Source of the DNA: Bacteroidota bacterium
Lineage (GTDB): Bacteria > Bacteroidota > Bacteroidia > Bacteroidales > Rikenellaceae
Length of the DNA stretch: 50,896 nucleotides
Direction of reading: 5' to 3'
NCBI GenBank assembly: GCA_023443765.1
Contig: JAEZTA010000142.1
Span: 1 to 50,896 of the forward strand
Below are positions 9,221-15,784 of the stretch, in pieces. Position numbers and translations under genes: made by a program. The notes under the pieces were generated by a model. It saw only the letters and a list, made by a program, of their open reading frames with translations. It was not told the DNA's origin and searched no databases. The first letter of the stretch is position 1; each line of letters starts with the position of its first letter.

Positions 9221-9361
9221 AGATTAAGTCTGGTAGTTTATTATTGTTGTCCCGGGTTCAACGCCGTCGCCCCTTTCGGCGTCGTTGATAAACCAGCCCC
9301 TCGGGAGGGACTTTATCCGGCAGCCGGCATTTTTACCGACCACCGGAAATATGTCTATGCG
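9221..9361 (-). other. 141-bp intergenic region inside the redox cluster
   Basis: No gene and no clear promoter. It contains a 6-bp stem ACGCCG/CGGCGT (9261-9266 with 9277-9282) and short GC-rich inverted repeats such as CCGGCAGCCGG, but no T-run on the minus strand. It could be an mRNA processing or stabilising structure; this is a guess. Confidence 0.3.
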
Positions 9362-9901
9362 TTAGGCCCGCAGGCCCAGTTCGTAAGCCTCCTGCATCGC
9401 GGGCGAGGACTTGATCTCGCCGACATGCCAGGCTCCTACGCCGTAGATAACGCCCTTCTCCGTGGGGCCTTCGAGGCAGTCGAGGAAGCCGCGGAAGCAC
9501 TCCACCGTCCGCTGCATCATCCCGATGCTCTGCTCGGCAGCCGTCAGGATGAAGTAGAACTCCTTGTCGGTCATCTCGGTATAGCGGGCGCAGGCACGGT
9601 CGATCAGGGTTTTCATCTGGCCGCACACGGTGTAGAAATAGACCGGCGAGGCCATCACAATCACATCCGCTTCGACCATCTTCCCGACCACTTCGGCGGC
9701 ATCGTCCTGCTGCGGGCAGGGATGCTCGCTGTTGTAGCAACGGTTGCAGCCCGTGCAATAGTTGATCGTCTTGTCTTTCAGGAATATCTTCTCGACCTCA
9801 AGGCCCGCCTCGCGGGCGCCCTCCATAAAGCGGTCGCACAGCAGATCGGAATTTCCGCCGCGGCGCGGACTGGAGGAGAGGATTAAAACTTTCTTTGCCA
9901 T
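9362..9901 (-). CDS. Flavodoxin-fold NAD(P)H-dependent FMN reductase-like protein
   Basis: A 179-residue cytoplasmic flavoprotein. The FMN-phosphate loop is SSSPRRGGNSDLL (residues 8-20), and the second flavin contact is ASPVYFYTVCGQMK near residues 84-97. Between them is a cysteine-rich insertion, CTGCNRCYNSEHPCPQ, typical of the iron-sulfur flavoprotein/NADPH-dependent FMN reductase group; with four cysteines it could bind a cluster or act in thiol chemistry. It lies 6 bp after an aldo/keto reductase gene and ahead of the polyferredoxin gene, so a role as a small electron carrier or quinone/azo-type reductase is plausible. Confidence 0.88.
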   Translation of the reverse strand: MAKKVLILSSSPRRGGNSDLLCDRFMEGAREAGLEVEKIFLKDKTINYCTGCNRCYNSEHPCPQQDDAAEVVGKMVEADVIVMASPVYFYTVCGQMKTLIDRACARYTEMTDKEFYFILTAAEQSIGMMQRTVECFRGFLDCLEGPTEKGVIYGVGAWHVGEIKSSPAMQEAYELGLRA

Positions 9902-9907
9902 ATTTTT

Positions 9908-10750
9908 CTAATGTAAATTACTTAACCATTCTACTACTTCGGGATCGCGGTGATCGAGGAAACTGCTCTCCGGACGGTCCAGCGTGGCGATCACGGCCAT
10001 GTCCTCGGCGTCGAGTTCGAAGCCGAACACGTCGAAATTCTCCGCGATACGTTCCGCGTGCACCGATTTGGGGATGCAAACCACATCGCGCTGGATCAGC
10101 CAACGCAACACCACCTGAGCCACCGTTTTCTTATGCCGGGCGGCTATCGCCAGCAACAGTTCGTTTGCGAACAGCCCGTTCTTACCCTCGGCAAAGGGCG
10201 CCCACGACTCGATCTGCACGCCTTTCGAACGCATGAACTCCGCAGGAGCGGTCTGCTGGTGGAATGGATGGGTTTCGACCTGATTGACGGCCGGCACGAC
10301 CTCGTTGTGCAGGATCAGGTCCTGAAGGCGGTCGGGGTAGAAGTTCGAAACCCCGATGGCGCGGATACGGCCCTCCTTGTACAACTCCTCCATAGCCCGC
10401 CACGAACCATAGACATCGCCATAAGGCTGATGGATCAGGTAAAGGTCGAGATAATCCAGACCCAGTTTCGACATCGACTCTTCGAATGCCTTTTTAGCAG
10501 GTTCATACCCCGCAGCGTTGATCCACAGTTTCGTGGTGATGAACAGCTCCTCGCGGGGAACGCCGCTGCGACGGATCGCACAGCCCACGGCCTCCTCGTT
10601 GTCATATGCCGCAGCGGTGTCGATCGAGCGGTAGCCGATCTTCAGGGCATCGCAGACGGCCTGCTCGCAAATATCAGGGTCCGGAATCTGGTAAACGCCG
10701 AAACCGAGGATCGGCATTTCGACGCCGTTATTCAATTTTACGTATTTCAT
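9908..10750 (-). CDS. Cytoplasmic aldo/keto reductase
   Basis: A 280-residue NADPH-dependent aldo/keto reductase close to the 2,5-diketo-D-gluconate reductase group. The catalytic tetrad is visible at D44, Y49, K74 and H107, with the family signatures GYRSIDTAAAYDNEEAVG and LDYLDLYLIHQP. The C-terminal cofactor segment IPKSVHAERIAENFDVFGFEL is also present. No signal peptide. It sits in the redox cluster, 16 bp after the cupin/decarboxylase gene and 6 bp before the flavodoxin-like gene, so they are likely one transcript. Substrate not determinable. Confidence 0.93.
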   Translation of the reverse strand: MKYVKLNNGVEMPILGFGVYQIPDPDICEQAVCDALKIGYRSIDTAAAYDNEEAVGCAIRRSGVPREELFITTKLWINAAGYEPAKKAFEESMSKLGLDYLDLYLIHQPYGDVYGSWRAMEELYKEGRIRAIGVSNFYPDRLQDLILHNEVVPAVNQVETHPFHQQTAPAEFMRSKGVQIESWAPFAEGKNGLFANELLLAIAARHKKTVAQVVLRWLIQRDVVCIPKSVHAERIAENFDVFGFELDAEDMAVIATLDRPESSFLDHRDPEVVEWLSNLH

Positions 10751-10766
10751 TTTTTACTTTTTTTCG

Positions 10767-12035
10767 TTATTCAGGTATAACTTCATTCAGGCACGCAATG
10801 CCGTTGAGCGTGCGCGGATAACCGATGTAGGGCAACAACTGCGTCACAACGGCCAGCAGGGTAGCCTTGTCGTTGCCGACGTTCACATTCCCGGCGATGT
10901 GCCCTTTGACCTGCGATTCGCAGCCGCCGAGCGACACGAGCATCGAGAAGGTCACGAGTTCGCGCATCTTCACGTCCAGTCCCCCGCGGGTCAGAAAATC
11001 GCCGAAACAGTTGTCCGACAGGTAACGCTGGATGTGCTTCTGGTTCTCAGGAGCCGTCCGGTGCATCCCGTCGATGCGTTCCGCACCGAATATCGACTTC
11101 TGCACCGCCAGTCCCTTTTCGAACCGGTCCGCAGGCGAAGTCGTAGACTGTCCTTCGAGCGGCAGCGTGACGCCACGCGCCTCCAACACTTCGTTCGTCA
11201 GTCCGACGAAATCGGCCACACGCGCCATGCCGACATAAGGAACGGCCTGATAGAGCACCTCCTTCACCTCGACAGGCGTAACGCCCGCATTCAGCGCTCC
11301 TTCGAGCATCGTCCGGTAAACGACCTGCCCCTGCGAAGCGATATTCGAGGCGAGGATGCACAGCAGACGCGTCCGGGTGTCGAGATTCCCGTAATCCGGC
11401 ACTTCGCCGAGCGCAAAGTTACCAAAAATTTCAAATAATTCGGGGTCCGCATCCCCAAGTTCAGATATTCCACCCGGAAAGAGCTCCGTCAGGTTGCGCC
11501 GGGCGTCCTCACTCAGGCGGGAAGCCGAACTCACGACGGAGGCCGTAGCAGCGGCATACTGCGCATCGTCGACCGGCCCGAGCCAGGTATTTTCATTTGT
11601 CCCGGGATTACATTCGACCGCCAGGTGCGAAAACCAACTGTCGGGAGCTGCACCGTGCCAGTGCACCACGTCGGGCGCGATCTCCACAATGTCACCCGGC
11701 AGCAGCGCCCGGGCCGGCTGTCCCCGCTCCTGGTAATAGCCCCGGCCACCGACGGCGATCAGGAGTTGGCCGCCCGTATGGCTGTGCCAGTTGTTGCGGC
11801 ATCCGGGCGAGAAGGTGACGTTCGACACGGGAACGTTCAGCGCCCTGTCGGTCGTCAGCGGGGCCAGCCAGGCCTGCCCGGTAAAGTACTTTGCAAATTG
11901 TTCCGGGAGCTTCTCACCCACGGAAAAAGGACTGACTTTTTTAGCTTTTTCCATATTCTGTGCATTTAAGGATTGCGGGATTCCGCCCGAAAGCAGGGCG
12001 ACAGCGGCTACGGCCGCAAGCAGGGTTCGTTTCAT
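10767..12035 (-). CDS. Secreted cupin fused to two carboxymuconolactone decarboxylase (CMD) domains
   Basis: A 422-residue protein with a cleavable signal (hydrophobic core followed by SLNAQN near residue 26). Residues 70-145 form a cupin with the metal-binding pattern WHSHTGGQ and VVHWHG. Two CMD/AhpD-like domains follow, about residues 175-290 and 305-420. The second has the usual MRELVTFSMLVSLGGCESQVKGH segment; only a single cysteine is present there rather than the CxxC of AhpD, so a peroxidase role is uncertain. It is the first gene of the redox cluster. The organisation resembles genes often found beside aldo/keto reductases and flavodoxins in Bacteroidota; the reaction is unknown. Confidence 0.9.
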   Translation of the reverse strand: MKRTLLAAVAAVALLSGGIPQSLNAQNMEKAKKVSPFSVGEKLPEQFAKYFTGQAWLAPLTTDRALNVPVSNVTFSPGCRNNWHSHTGGQLLIAVGGRGYYQERGQPARALLPGDIVEIAPDVVHWHGAAPDSWFSHLAVECNPGTNENTWLGPVDDAQYAAATASVVSSASRLSEDARRNLTELFPGGISELGDADPELFEIFGNFALGEVPDYGNLDTRTRLLCILASNIASQGQVVYRTMLEGALNAGVTPVEVKEVLYQAVPYVGMARVADFVGLTNEVLEARGVTLPLEGQSTTSPADRFEKGLAVQKSIFGAERIDGMHRTAPENQKHIQRYLSDNCFGDFLTRGGLDVKMRELVTFSMLVSLGGCESQVKGHIAGNVNVGNDKATLLAVVTQLLPYIGYPRTLNGIACLNEVIPE

Positions 12036-12061
12036 CGGTTCATAGGAATGGTTTTACGATG

Positions 12062-12069
12062 CAAAAATA
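12062..12069 (-). promoter_or_regulatory. -7-like element upstream of the redox cluster
   Basis: The minus strand reads TATTTTTG, a match to TAnnTTTG, 27 bp before the cupin/CMD start. A CAAA that would be the -33 box is only 15 bp away, shorter than usual, so the assignment is tentative. Confidence 0.45.
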
Positions 12070-12133
12070 GGGTGTCTCCCGCAACAAATCCGTACCCGGA
12101 TTACGGTTCCGCCTACCATTATTACCGATTCGC

Positions 12134-12169
12134 AAAAAGCCCCGCAGAACGCTGGTCCTGCGGGGCTTT
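12134..12169 (-). terminator. Intrinsic terminator after gpmA
   Basis: A 12-bp stem AAAGCCCCGCAG / CTGCGGGGCTTT (12136-12147 with 12158-12169) with a 10-nt loop and T5 on the minus strand. Confidence 0.92.
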
Positions 12170-12182
12170 GCGGTGAGGCCGC

Positions 12183-12926
12183 CTATTTGCGGCCCTGGTT
12201 GGCCACGGCCTCCATCAACCTGGCAATTTCGGCCGGATCACCCAGGAAATAGTCCTTCACATAACCCAGTTTTTCGTCGAACTCGAAGACATAAGGTACG
12301 GCGGTCGGAAGGTTGAACTCCGAGATAGCCTCGTCCGAGATGCCTTTCAGGTTCTTGATGATGCCCCGCAGGCTGTTGCCGTGGGCCACGACCAGCAGTT
12401 CATCGTGCCGGGCCAGCGCGGGAAGTATTTCGCACTCCCAGTAGGGCATGGTGCGGGCTACGGTATCCTGCAACGACTCGGTGCGGGGCAGGGCAGCGCC
12501 GGGAATCCCGGCGTAGCGGGGATCGAGGCGCGGATTGCGGGGATCGTCCTCGGCCAAAGGCGCAGGAGCCACGTCGTAACTGCGGCGCCAGATGTGAACC
12601 TGCTCGTCGCCGTATTTTTCGGCGGTTTCGCGCTTGTTCAACCCTTGCAGCATCCCGTAATGTTTCTCGTTGAGCCGCCAGTTCTTCGTCACGGGAATCC
12701 AGTCCTGATCCATCTTGTCGAGCACGACATCGAGGGTCTTCACGGCCCGTTTTAAATAAGAGGTATAGGCATGCCCGAATCGGAAACCCTCTTTGCGGAG
12801 CGTCTCGCCCGCCTTGACGGCTTCGGCGACGCCCTTTTCGCTCAGGTCCACGTCGGTCCAGCCCGTAAACCGGTTCTCCTTATTCCATACGCTCTCGCCG
12901 TGGCGGAGCAAAACGATCTTTTTCAT
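12183..12926 (-). CDS. gpmA: 2,3-bisphosphoglycerate-dependent phosphoglycerate mutase
   Basis: Interconverts 3- and 2-phosphoglycerate in glycolysis; cytoplasmic. The 247-residue length is normal for the family. The phosphohistidine motif RHGESVWN is at residues 8-15, followed by the substrate loop NRFTGWTDVDLSEKG. The second catalytic histidine is in VVAHGNSLRG. The start ATG overlaps the D-lactate dehydrogenase stop codon (ATGA), so translation is coupled. It is the last gene of the fba-ldhA-gpmA operon and is followed by a strong terminator. Confidence 0.96.
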   Translation of the reverse strand: MKKIVLLRHGESVWNKENRFTGWTDVDLSEKGVAEAVKAGETLRKEGFRFGHAYTSYLKRAVKTLDVVLDKMDQDWIPVTKNWRLNEKHYGMLQGLNKRETAEKYGDEQVHIWRRSYDVAPAPLAEDDPRNPRLDPRYAGIPGAALPRTESLQDTVARTMPYWECEILPALARHDELLVVAHGNSLRGIIKNLKGISDEAISEFNLPTAVPYVFEFDEKLGYVKDYFLGDPAEIARLMEAVANQGRK

Positions 12927-13945
12927 AGCTGTTTAACTGCGTTTTCAGGTTCGGCGCGCACTTCGTTCGCCAGATGGCGACGCTCGGCAAAATCCTTGAT
13001 ATTCTGCATCGTAGTGCGGGCTATATTATCCAATGCTTCACGTGTAAAGAATCCCTGGTGCGAGGTCACGATCACGTTGTTGAACGACAACAGGCGCGCC
13101 AGCACGTCGTCGTCCATAATGCGGTCCGAGGTATCCTCGTAGAAATACCCGGCCTCCTCCTCGTAAACATCCAGCCCCGCAGCCCCGATCTTCTTCTCCT
13201 TCAGGCCGTCGATCAGTGCCTCGGTGTGGATCAGCTGGCCGCGGCCCGTGTTGATGATGATTACGCCCGGCTTCATGTGCGCAATAGCCACGTCGCCGAT
13301 CATATAGCGCGTCTGGTCGGTCAGCGGGCAGTGGAGCGAAATGATGTCCGAACGGGCGTAAAGTTCGTCGAGGGACACATAGGTGATTCCGGCCTGAGCG
13401 GCATACTGCTGGTCGGGGAAAAGGTCGTTGGCCAGCACCTCCATCCCGAAACCCTTGAGGATGCGGATCAACTCGCGGGCGATCTTGCCCGTACCGATGA
13501 TGCCCGCGGTCTTGCCGTACATGTCGAACCCCATCAGCCCGTGCAGCGAGAAGTTACCGTCGCGCGTGCGCCAGTAGGCGCGGTGTATCTTGCGGTTGAG
13601 CGCCAGCATCAGCGCCACGGCATGTTCCGCGACGGCATGCGGCGAATAGGCCGGAACCCGCACCACGGGAATGCCGCAGCGGGCCGCAGCCAAGAGGTCG
13701 ACGTTGTTGAAACCCGCACAGCGCAGCGCGATGAGTTTCACACCCATATCAGCCAGCTGGCGAATCGTTTCAGCGTCGGCCGTATCGTTGACGAAAATGC
13801 AAACCGCGTCAGAGCCCTGCGCAAGGGCGACGTTATTGGCATTCAGGTGGCTGCGGTGGTAGCAAATGTCGAACCCATAGGCTTCGCGGATACGGTCAAA
13901 CGACTCCCGGTCGTAGGGTTGCGTACCGAATAGCGTTATTTTCAT
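12923..13945 (-). CDS. ldhA: D-lactate dehydrogenase (2-hydroxyacid dehydrogenase, LdhA type)
   Basis: NADH-dependent reduction of pyruvate to D-lactate; cytoplasmic. The 340-residue protein has the Rossmann loop IIGTGKIARELIRI (149-162) and the catalytic R235, E264 and H296, at the same numbers as in E. coli LdhA. The region GLDVYEEEAGYFYED and TSHQGFFTREAL are also LdhA-like rather than general phosphoglycerate- or glyoxylate-type dehydrogenases. It lies between class I aldolase (47 bp upstream) and gpmA (overlap), which links it to glycolytic flux and redox balancing. A different 2-ketoacid substrate cannot be excluded. Confidence 0.9.
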   Translation of the reverse strand: MKITLFGTQPYDRESFDRIREAYGFDICYHRSHLNANNVALAQGSDAVCIFVNDTADAETIRQLADMGVKLIALRCAGFNNVDLLAAARCGIPVVRVPAYSPHAVAEHAVALMLALNRKIHRAYWRTRDGNFSLHGLMGFDMYGKTAGIIGTGKIARELIRILKGFGMEVLANDLFPDQQYAAQAGITYVSLDELYARSDIISLHCPLTDQTRYMIGDVAIAHMKPGVIIINTGRGQLIHTEALIDGLKEKKIGAAGLDVYEEEAGYFYEDTSDRIMDDDVLARLLSFNNVIVTSHQGFFTREALDNIARTTMQNIKDFAERRHLANEVRAEPENAVKQL

Positions 13946-13992
13946 AATTGCACGTTTTACTTTATACAGGAACGTTTCCGGACCCTCGGTTA

Positions 13993-15045
13993 TTACGCAA
14001 TGGTCACTTCATCGTCGAGGTAAACGTCCTGAATGGCGTGCAGCAGCGCGATGCCGTCCTTCATCGGACGCTGGAAGGCTTTGCGGCCGCTGATCAGGCC
14101 CATGCCCCCGGCGCGTTTGTTGATCACGGCTGTCGTGACGGCCTCCTGCAAATCCGAAGCGCCGCGCGACTCGCCGCCCGAATTGATCAGCCCCACGCGG
14201 CCCATGTAGCCGTTGGCCACCTGGTAGCGGCAAAGGTCAATAGGGTGGTCGGAGGTCAGTTCCGAATAGACTTTGTCGCTGGTCTTTGCGAAGTTGATCG
14301 CCTTGAAACCGCCGTTGTTGGTCGGAAGTTTCTGCTTCACGATGTCGGCCTTGATCGTCACGCCCAAATGGTCGGCTTGTCCCGTCAGGTCAGCTGAAGC
14401 ATGGTAATCGACACCGTCCTTCTTGAAGCCTTCGTTGCGCAGGTAGCACCACAGGATCGTCGCCATGCCCAGTTCGTGCGCCAGGTCGAACGCCTGCGCA
14501 ATATCGACCAGTTGGCGGCGGCTCTCCGCCGAACCGAAATAGATCGTAGCTCCGACGGCCTGCGCGCCCATGTTCCAGGCGTCGCGCACCGTACCGAACA
14601 ACACCTGGTCATAGGTGTTGGGGTAGGACAACAATTCGTTGTGGTTGATCTTGACGATGAACGGAATCTTATGTGCATATTTGCGCGCCACGGCGCCCAG
14701 CACGCCGAAGGTCGAAGCCACGGCGTTGCAGCCGCCGTCAATGGCGAGTTTCACGATATTTTCGGGATCGAAATAAGCAGGATTCGGGGCGAACGACGCT
14801 CCCGCGGTGTGCTCGATGCCTTGGTCCACAGGCAGGATCGAGACGTAACCCGTACCGCCCAGGCGTCCGTTGGCCAGAATCCATTGCAGGCTGCCCAGCG
14901 TACGGATATTGCGGTCGGACTCAGTCCAGATGCGGTCCACGGTATCGGGTCCGGGCAGATACAACGACTTCTTGTCGATCGTACGACATACATGGGAGAG
15001 GTAATAGCCGGCCTGCTCCCCTAAAATTTCAACTGTTTTGCTCAT
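13993..15045 (-). CDS. fbaB: Class I fructose-bisphosphate aldolase (FbaB/DhnA family)
   Basis: Cleaves fructose 1,6-bisphosphate by a Schiff-base mechanism. The product is 350 residues, the same size as E. coli FbaB. It contains PVDQGIEH (72-79) and the segment IKADIVKQKLP (231-241), which holds the candidate Schiff-base lysine (K237, or K232). The phosphate-binding segment near the end reads GRVGLINSGGES. I chose the ATG at 15045; the frame extends 22 codons further, but those residues do not look like the family. It is the first gene of the fbaB-ldhA-gpmA operon. No convincing -7 element was found upstream. Confidence 0.95.
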   Translation of the reverse strand: MSKTVEILGEQAGYYLSHVCRTIDKKSLYLPGPDTVDRIWTESDRNIRTLGSLQWILANGRLGGTGYVSILPVDQGIEHTAGASFAPNPAYFDPENIVKLAIDGGCNAVASTFGVLGAVARKYAHKIPFIVKINHNELLSYPNTYDQVLFGTVRDAWNMGAQAVGATIYFGSAESRRQLVDIAQAFDLAHELGMATILWCYLRNEGFKKDGVDYHASADLTGQADHLGVTIKADIVKQKLPTNNGGFKAINFAKTSDKVYSELTSDHPIDLCRYQVANGYMGRVGLINSGGESRGASDLQEAVTTAVINKRAGGMGLISGRKAFQRPMKDGIALLHAIQDVYLDDEVTIA

Positions 15046-15326
15046 AATCGCTGTGTTTTGAGAATTTTTTCGGATACCTTGCAATTCCGGGTCCAATAAC
15101 TCCCGGTTCACGCCAAAAAGTTACCAAAAAATCCGGGACGTTATTCCCAGCGCGGCTTGTTTGTGGCGACGAAGACCGGATTTGTAGCCGACAGGCATCC
15201 GGAACGGGCGACTCAGCCGGGCCGGACGAACCAAACAGACCCGGCGGAAGCGGCAAAAAGACAGACACGGACATTTCCGGCAGCAAAAAAATGGAATACG
15301 GCGATACGTTTTTCAAAAAAAGTTCG

Positions 15327-15334
15327 TAATTTTG
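15327..15334 (+). promoter_or_regulatory. -7-like promoter element
   Basis: TAATTTTG matches TAnnTTTG exactly. Upstream the sequence is T/A-rich (15309-15321), but there is no clean TTG box at 19-21 bp. It would start a transcript near 15341 that runs into the hairpins at 15492 and 15533. Confidence 0.45.
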
Positions 15335-15340
15335 CCACGG

Positions 15341-15527
15341 GATCACTGCACAAACAGCTATCAATGACCAGATTCGGCATCATACCGACCAAATTTGACA
15401 TTACGAAACACCTGTCCCGTACCGGGGGGGGGAGTTGGCCTGCTGTGCACCGGAAAGCCGAAAGCTAAATAACGACATATTCTGTGAATATAAAGCCCAT
15501 GCCGTAAACGCGGCATGGGCTTTTGCA
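15341..15527 (+). ncRNA. Candidate small RNA of unknown family
   Basis: Inferred from a -7 element upstream and a terminator at its end; there is no plausible coding frame between them. Short internal pairings are visible, such as TCGG/CCGA at about 15374-15388. I could not match it to a known RNA. It may instead be the long 5' leader of the 48-residue peptide gene at 15616. Confidence 0.35.
15492..15526 (+). terminator. Terminator-like hairpin 1
   Basis: Perfect 13-bp stem AAAGCCCATGCCG / CGGCATGGGCTTT (15492-15504 with 15511-15523), 6-nt loop, followed by a short T-run on the plus strand. Confidence 0.8.
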
Positions 15528-15532
15528 TGCCT

Positions 15533-15567
15533 GCCCGAGCCATTGCGTACGCTCCGGCGGGCTTTTT
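15533..15567 (+). terminator. Terminator-like hairpin 2
   Basis: GCCCG (15533-15537) pairs with CGGGC (15558-15562), with an inner AGC/GCT pairing, followed by T5. It lies only 10 bp after hairpin 1. Confidence 0.65.
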
Positions 15568-15615
15568 CGTCTCTGTATATCTCACATACTACATCAACCA
15601 AATTCTTCACTATTT

Positions 15616-15762
15616 ATGAAAAACATTGCAACAACCCGGCAGACTGACCGGGAAGCCTATGAAGTTCCGGCGGTAGAGGTACTTGAAATCCGCACCGAGG
15701 CCGGATTCGCAACAAGCGAAGTCGGACATGAAGATTTCGCGGAAGAGGACTATCAGTGGTAA
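15616..15762 (+). CDS. Small 48-residue peptide of a type found beside Bacteroidales surface-protein genes
   Basis: The peptide has a polar N-terminus, the segment YEVPAVEVLEIRTEAGFATS (residues 16-35) and an acidic C-terminus ending in DYQW. Peptides with this PxVEVxEIxxExGF pattern and an acidic tail are common in Bacteroidales just upstream of fimbrillin or BACON-type lipoproteins; their function is not known to me. There is no signal peptide and no membrane helix. It ends 22 bp before the GLUG-repeat lipoprotein, so the two form an operon. No promoter was recognised directly before it. It could be a precursor of a processed peptide, but no maturation gene is nearby. Confidence 0.75.
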   Translation: MKNIATTRQTDREAYEVPAVEVLEIRTEAGFATSEVGHEDFAEEDYQW

Positions 15763-15784
15763 CGACCCGTAACACAGAAAAACC

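Larger units (their letters stand above)
15046..15615. other. Gene-poor 570-bp region between fbaB and a small peptide gene
   Basis: No reading frame here looks genuine. The left part is the 5' leader of fbaB (minus strand). On the plus strand there is a -7-like element at 15327-15334, a run of nine G at 15424-15432, and two tandem terminator-like hairpins at 15492-15526 and 15533-15567. Together these suggest a short non-coding transcript of about 190-230 nt. Confidence 0.5.

Noticed and set aside
9221..9361. Operon-ending terminator between the flavodoxin-like and polyferredoxin genes
   Set aside because: Short GC-rich stems are present but none is followed by a T-run on the minus strand.
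15157..15468. 103-codon plus-strand frame in the fbaB upstream gap
   Set aside because: It crosses the promoter-like element and the G9 tract, has no start context and looks random in composition.
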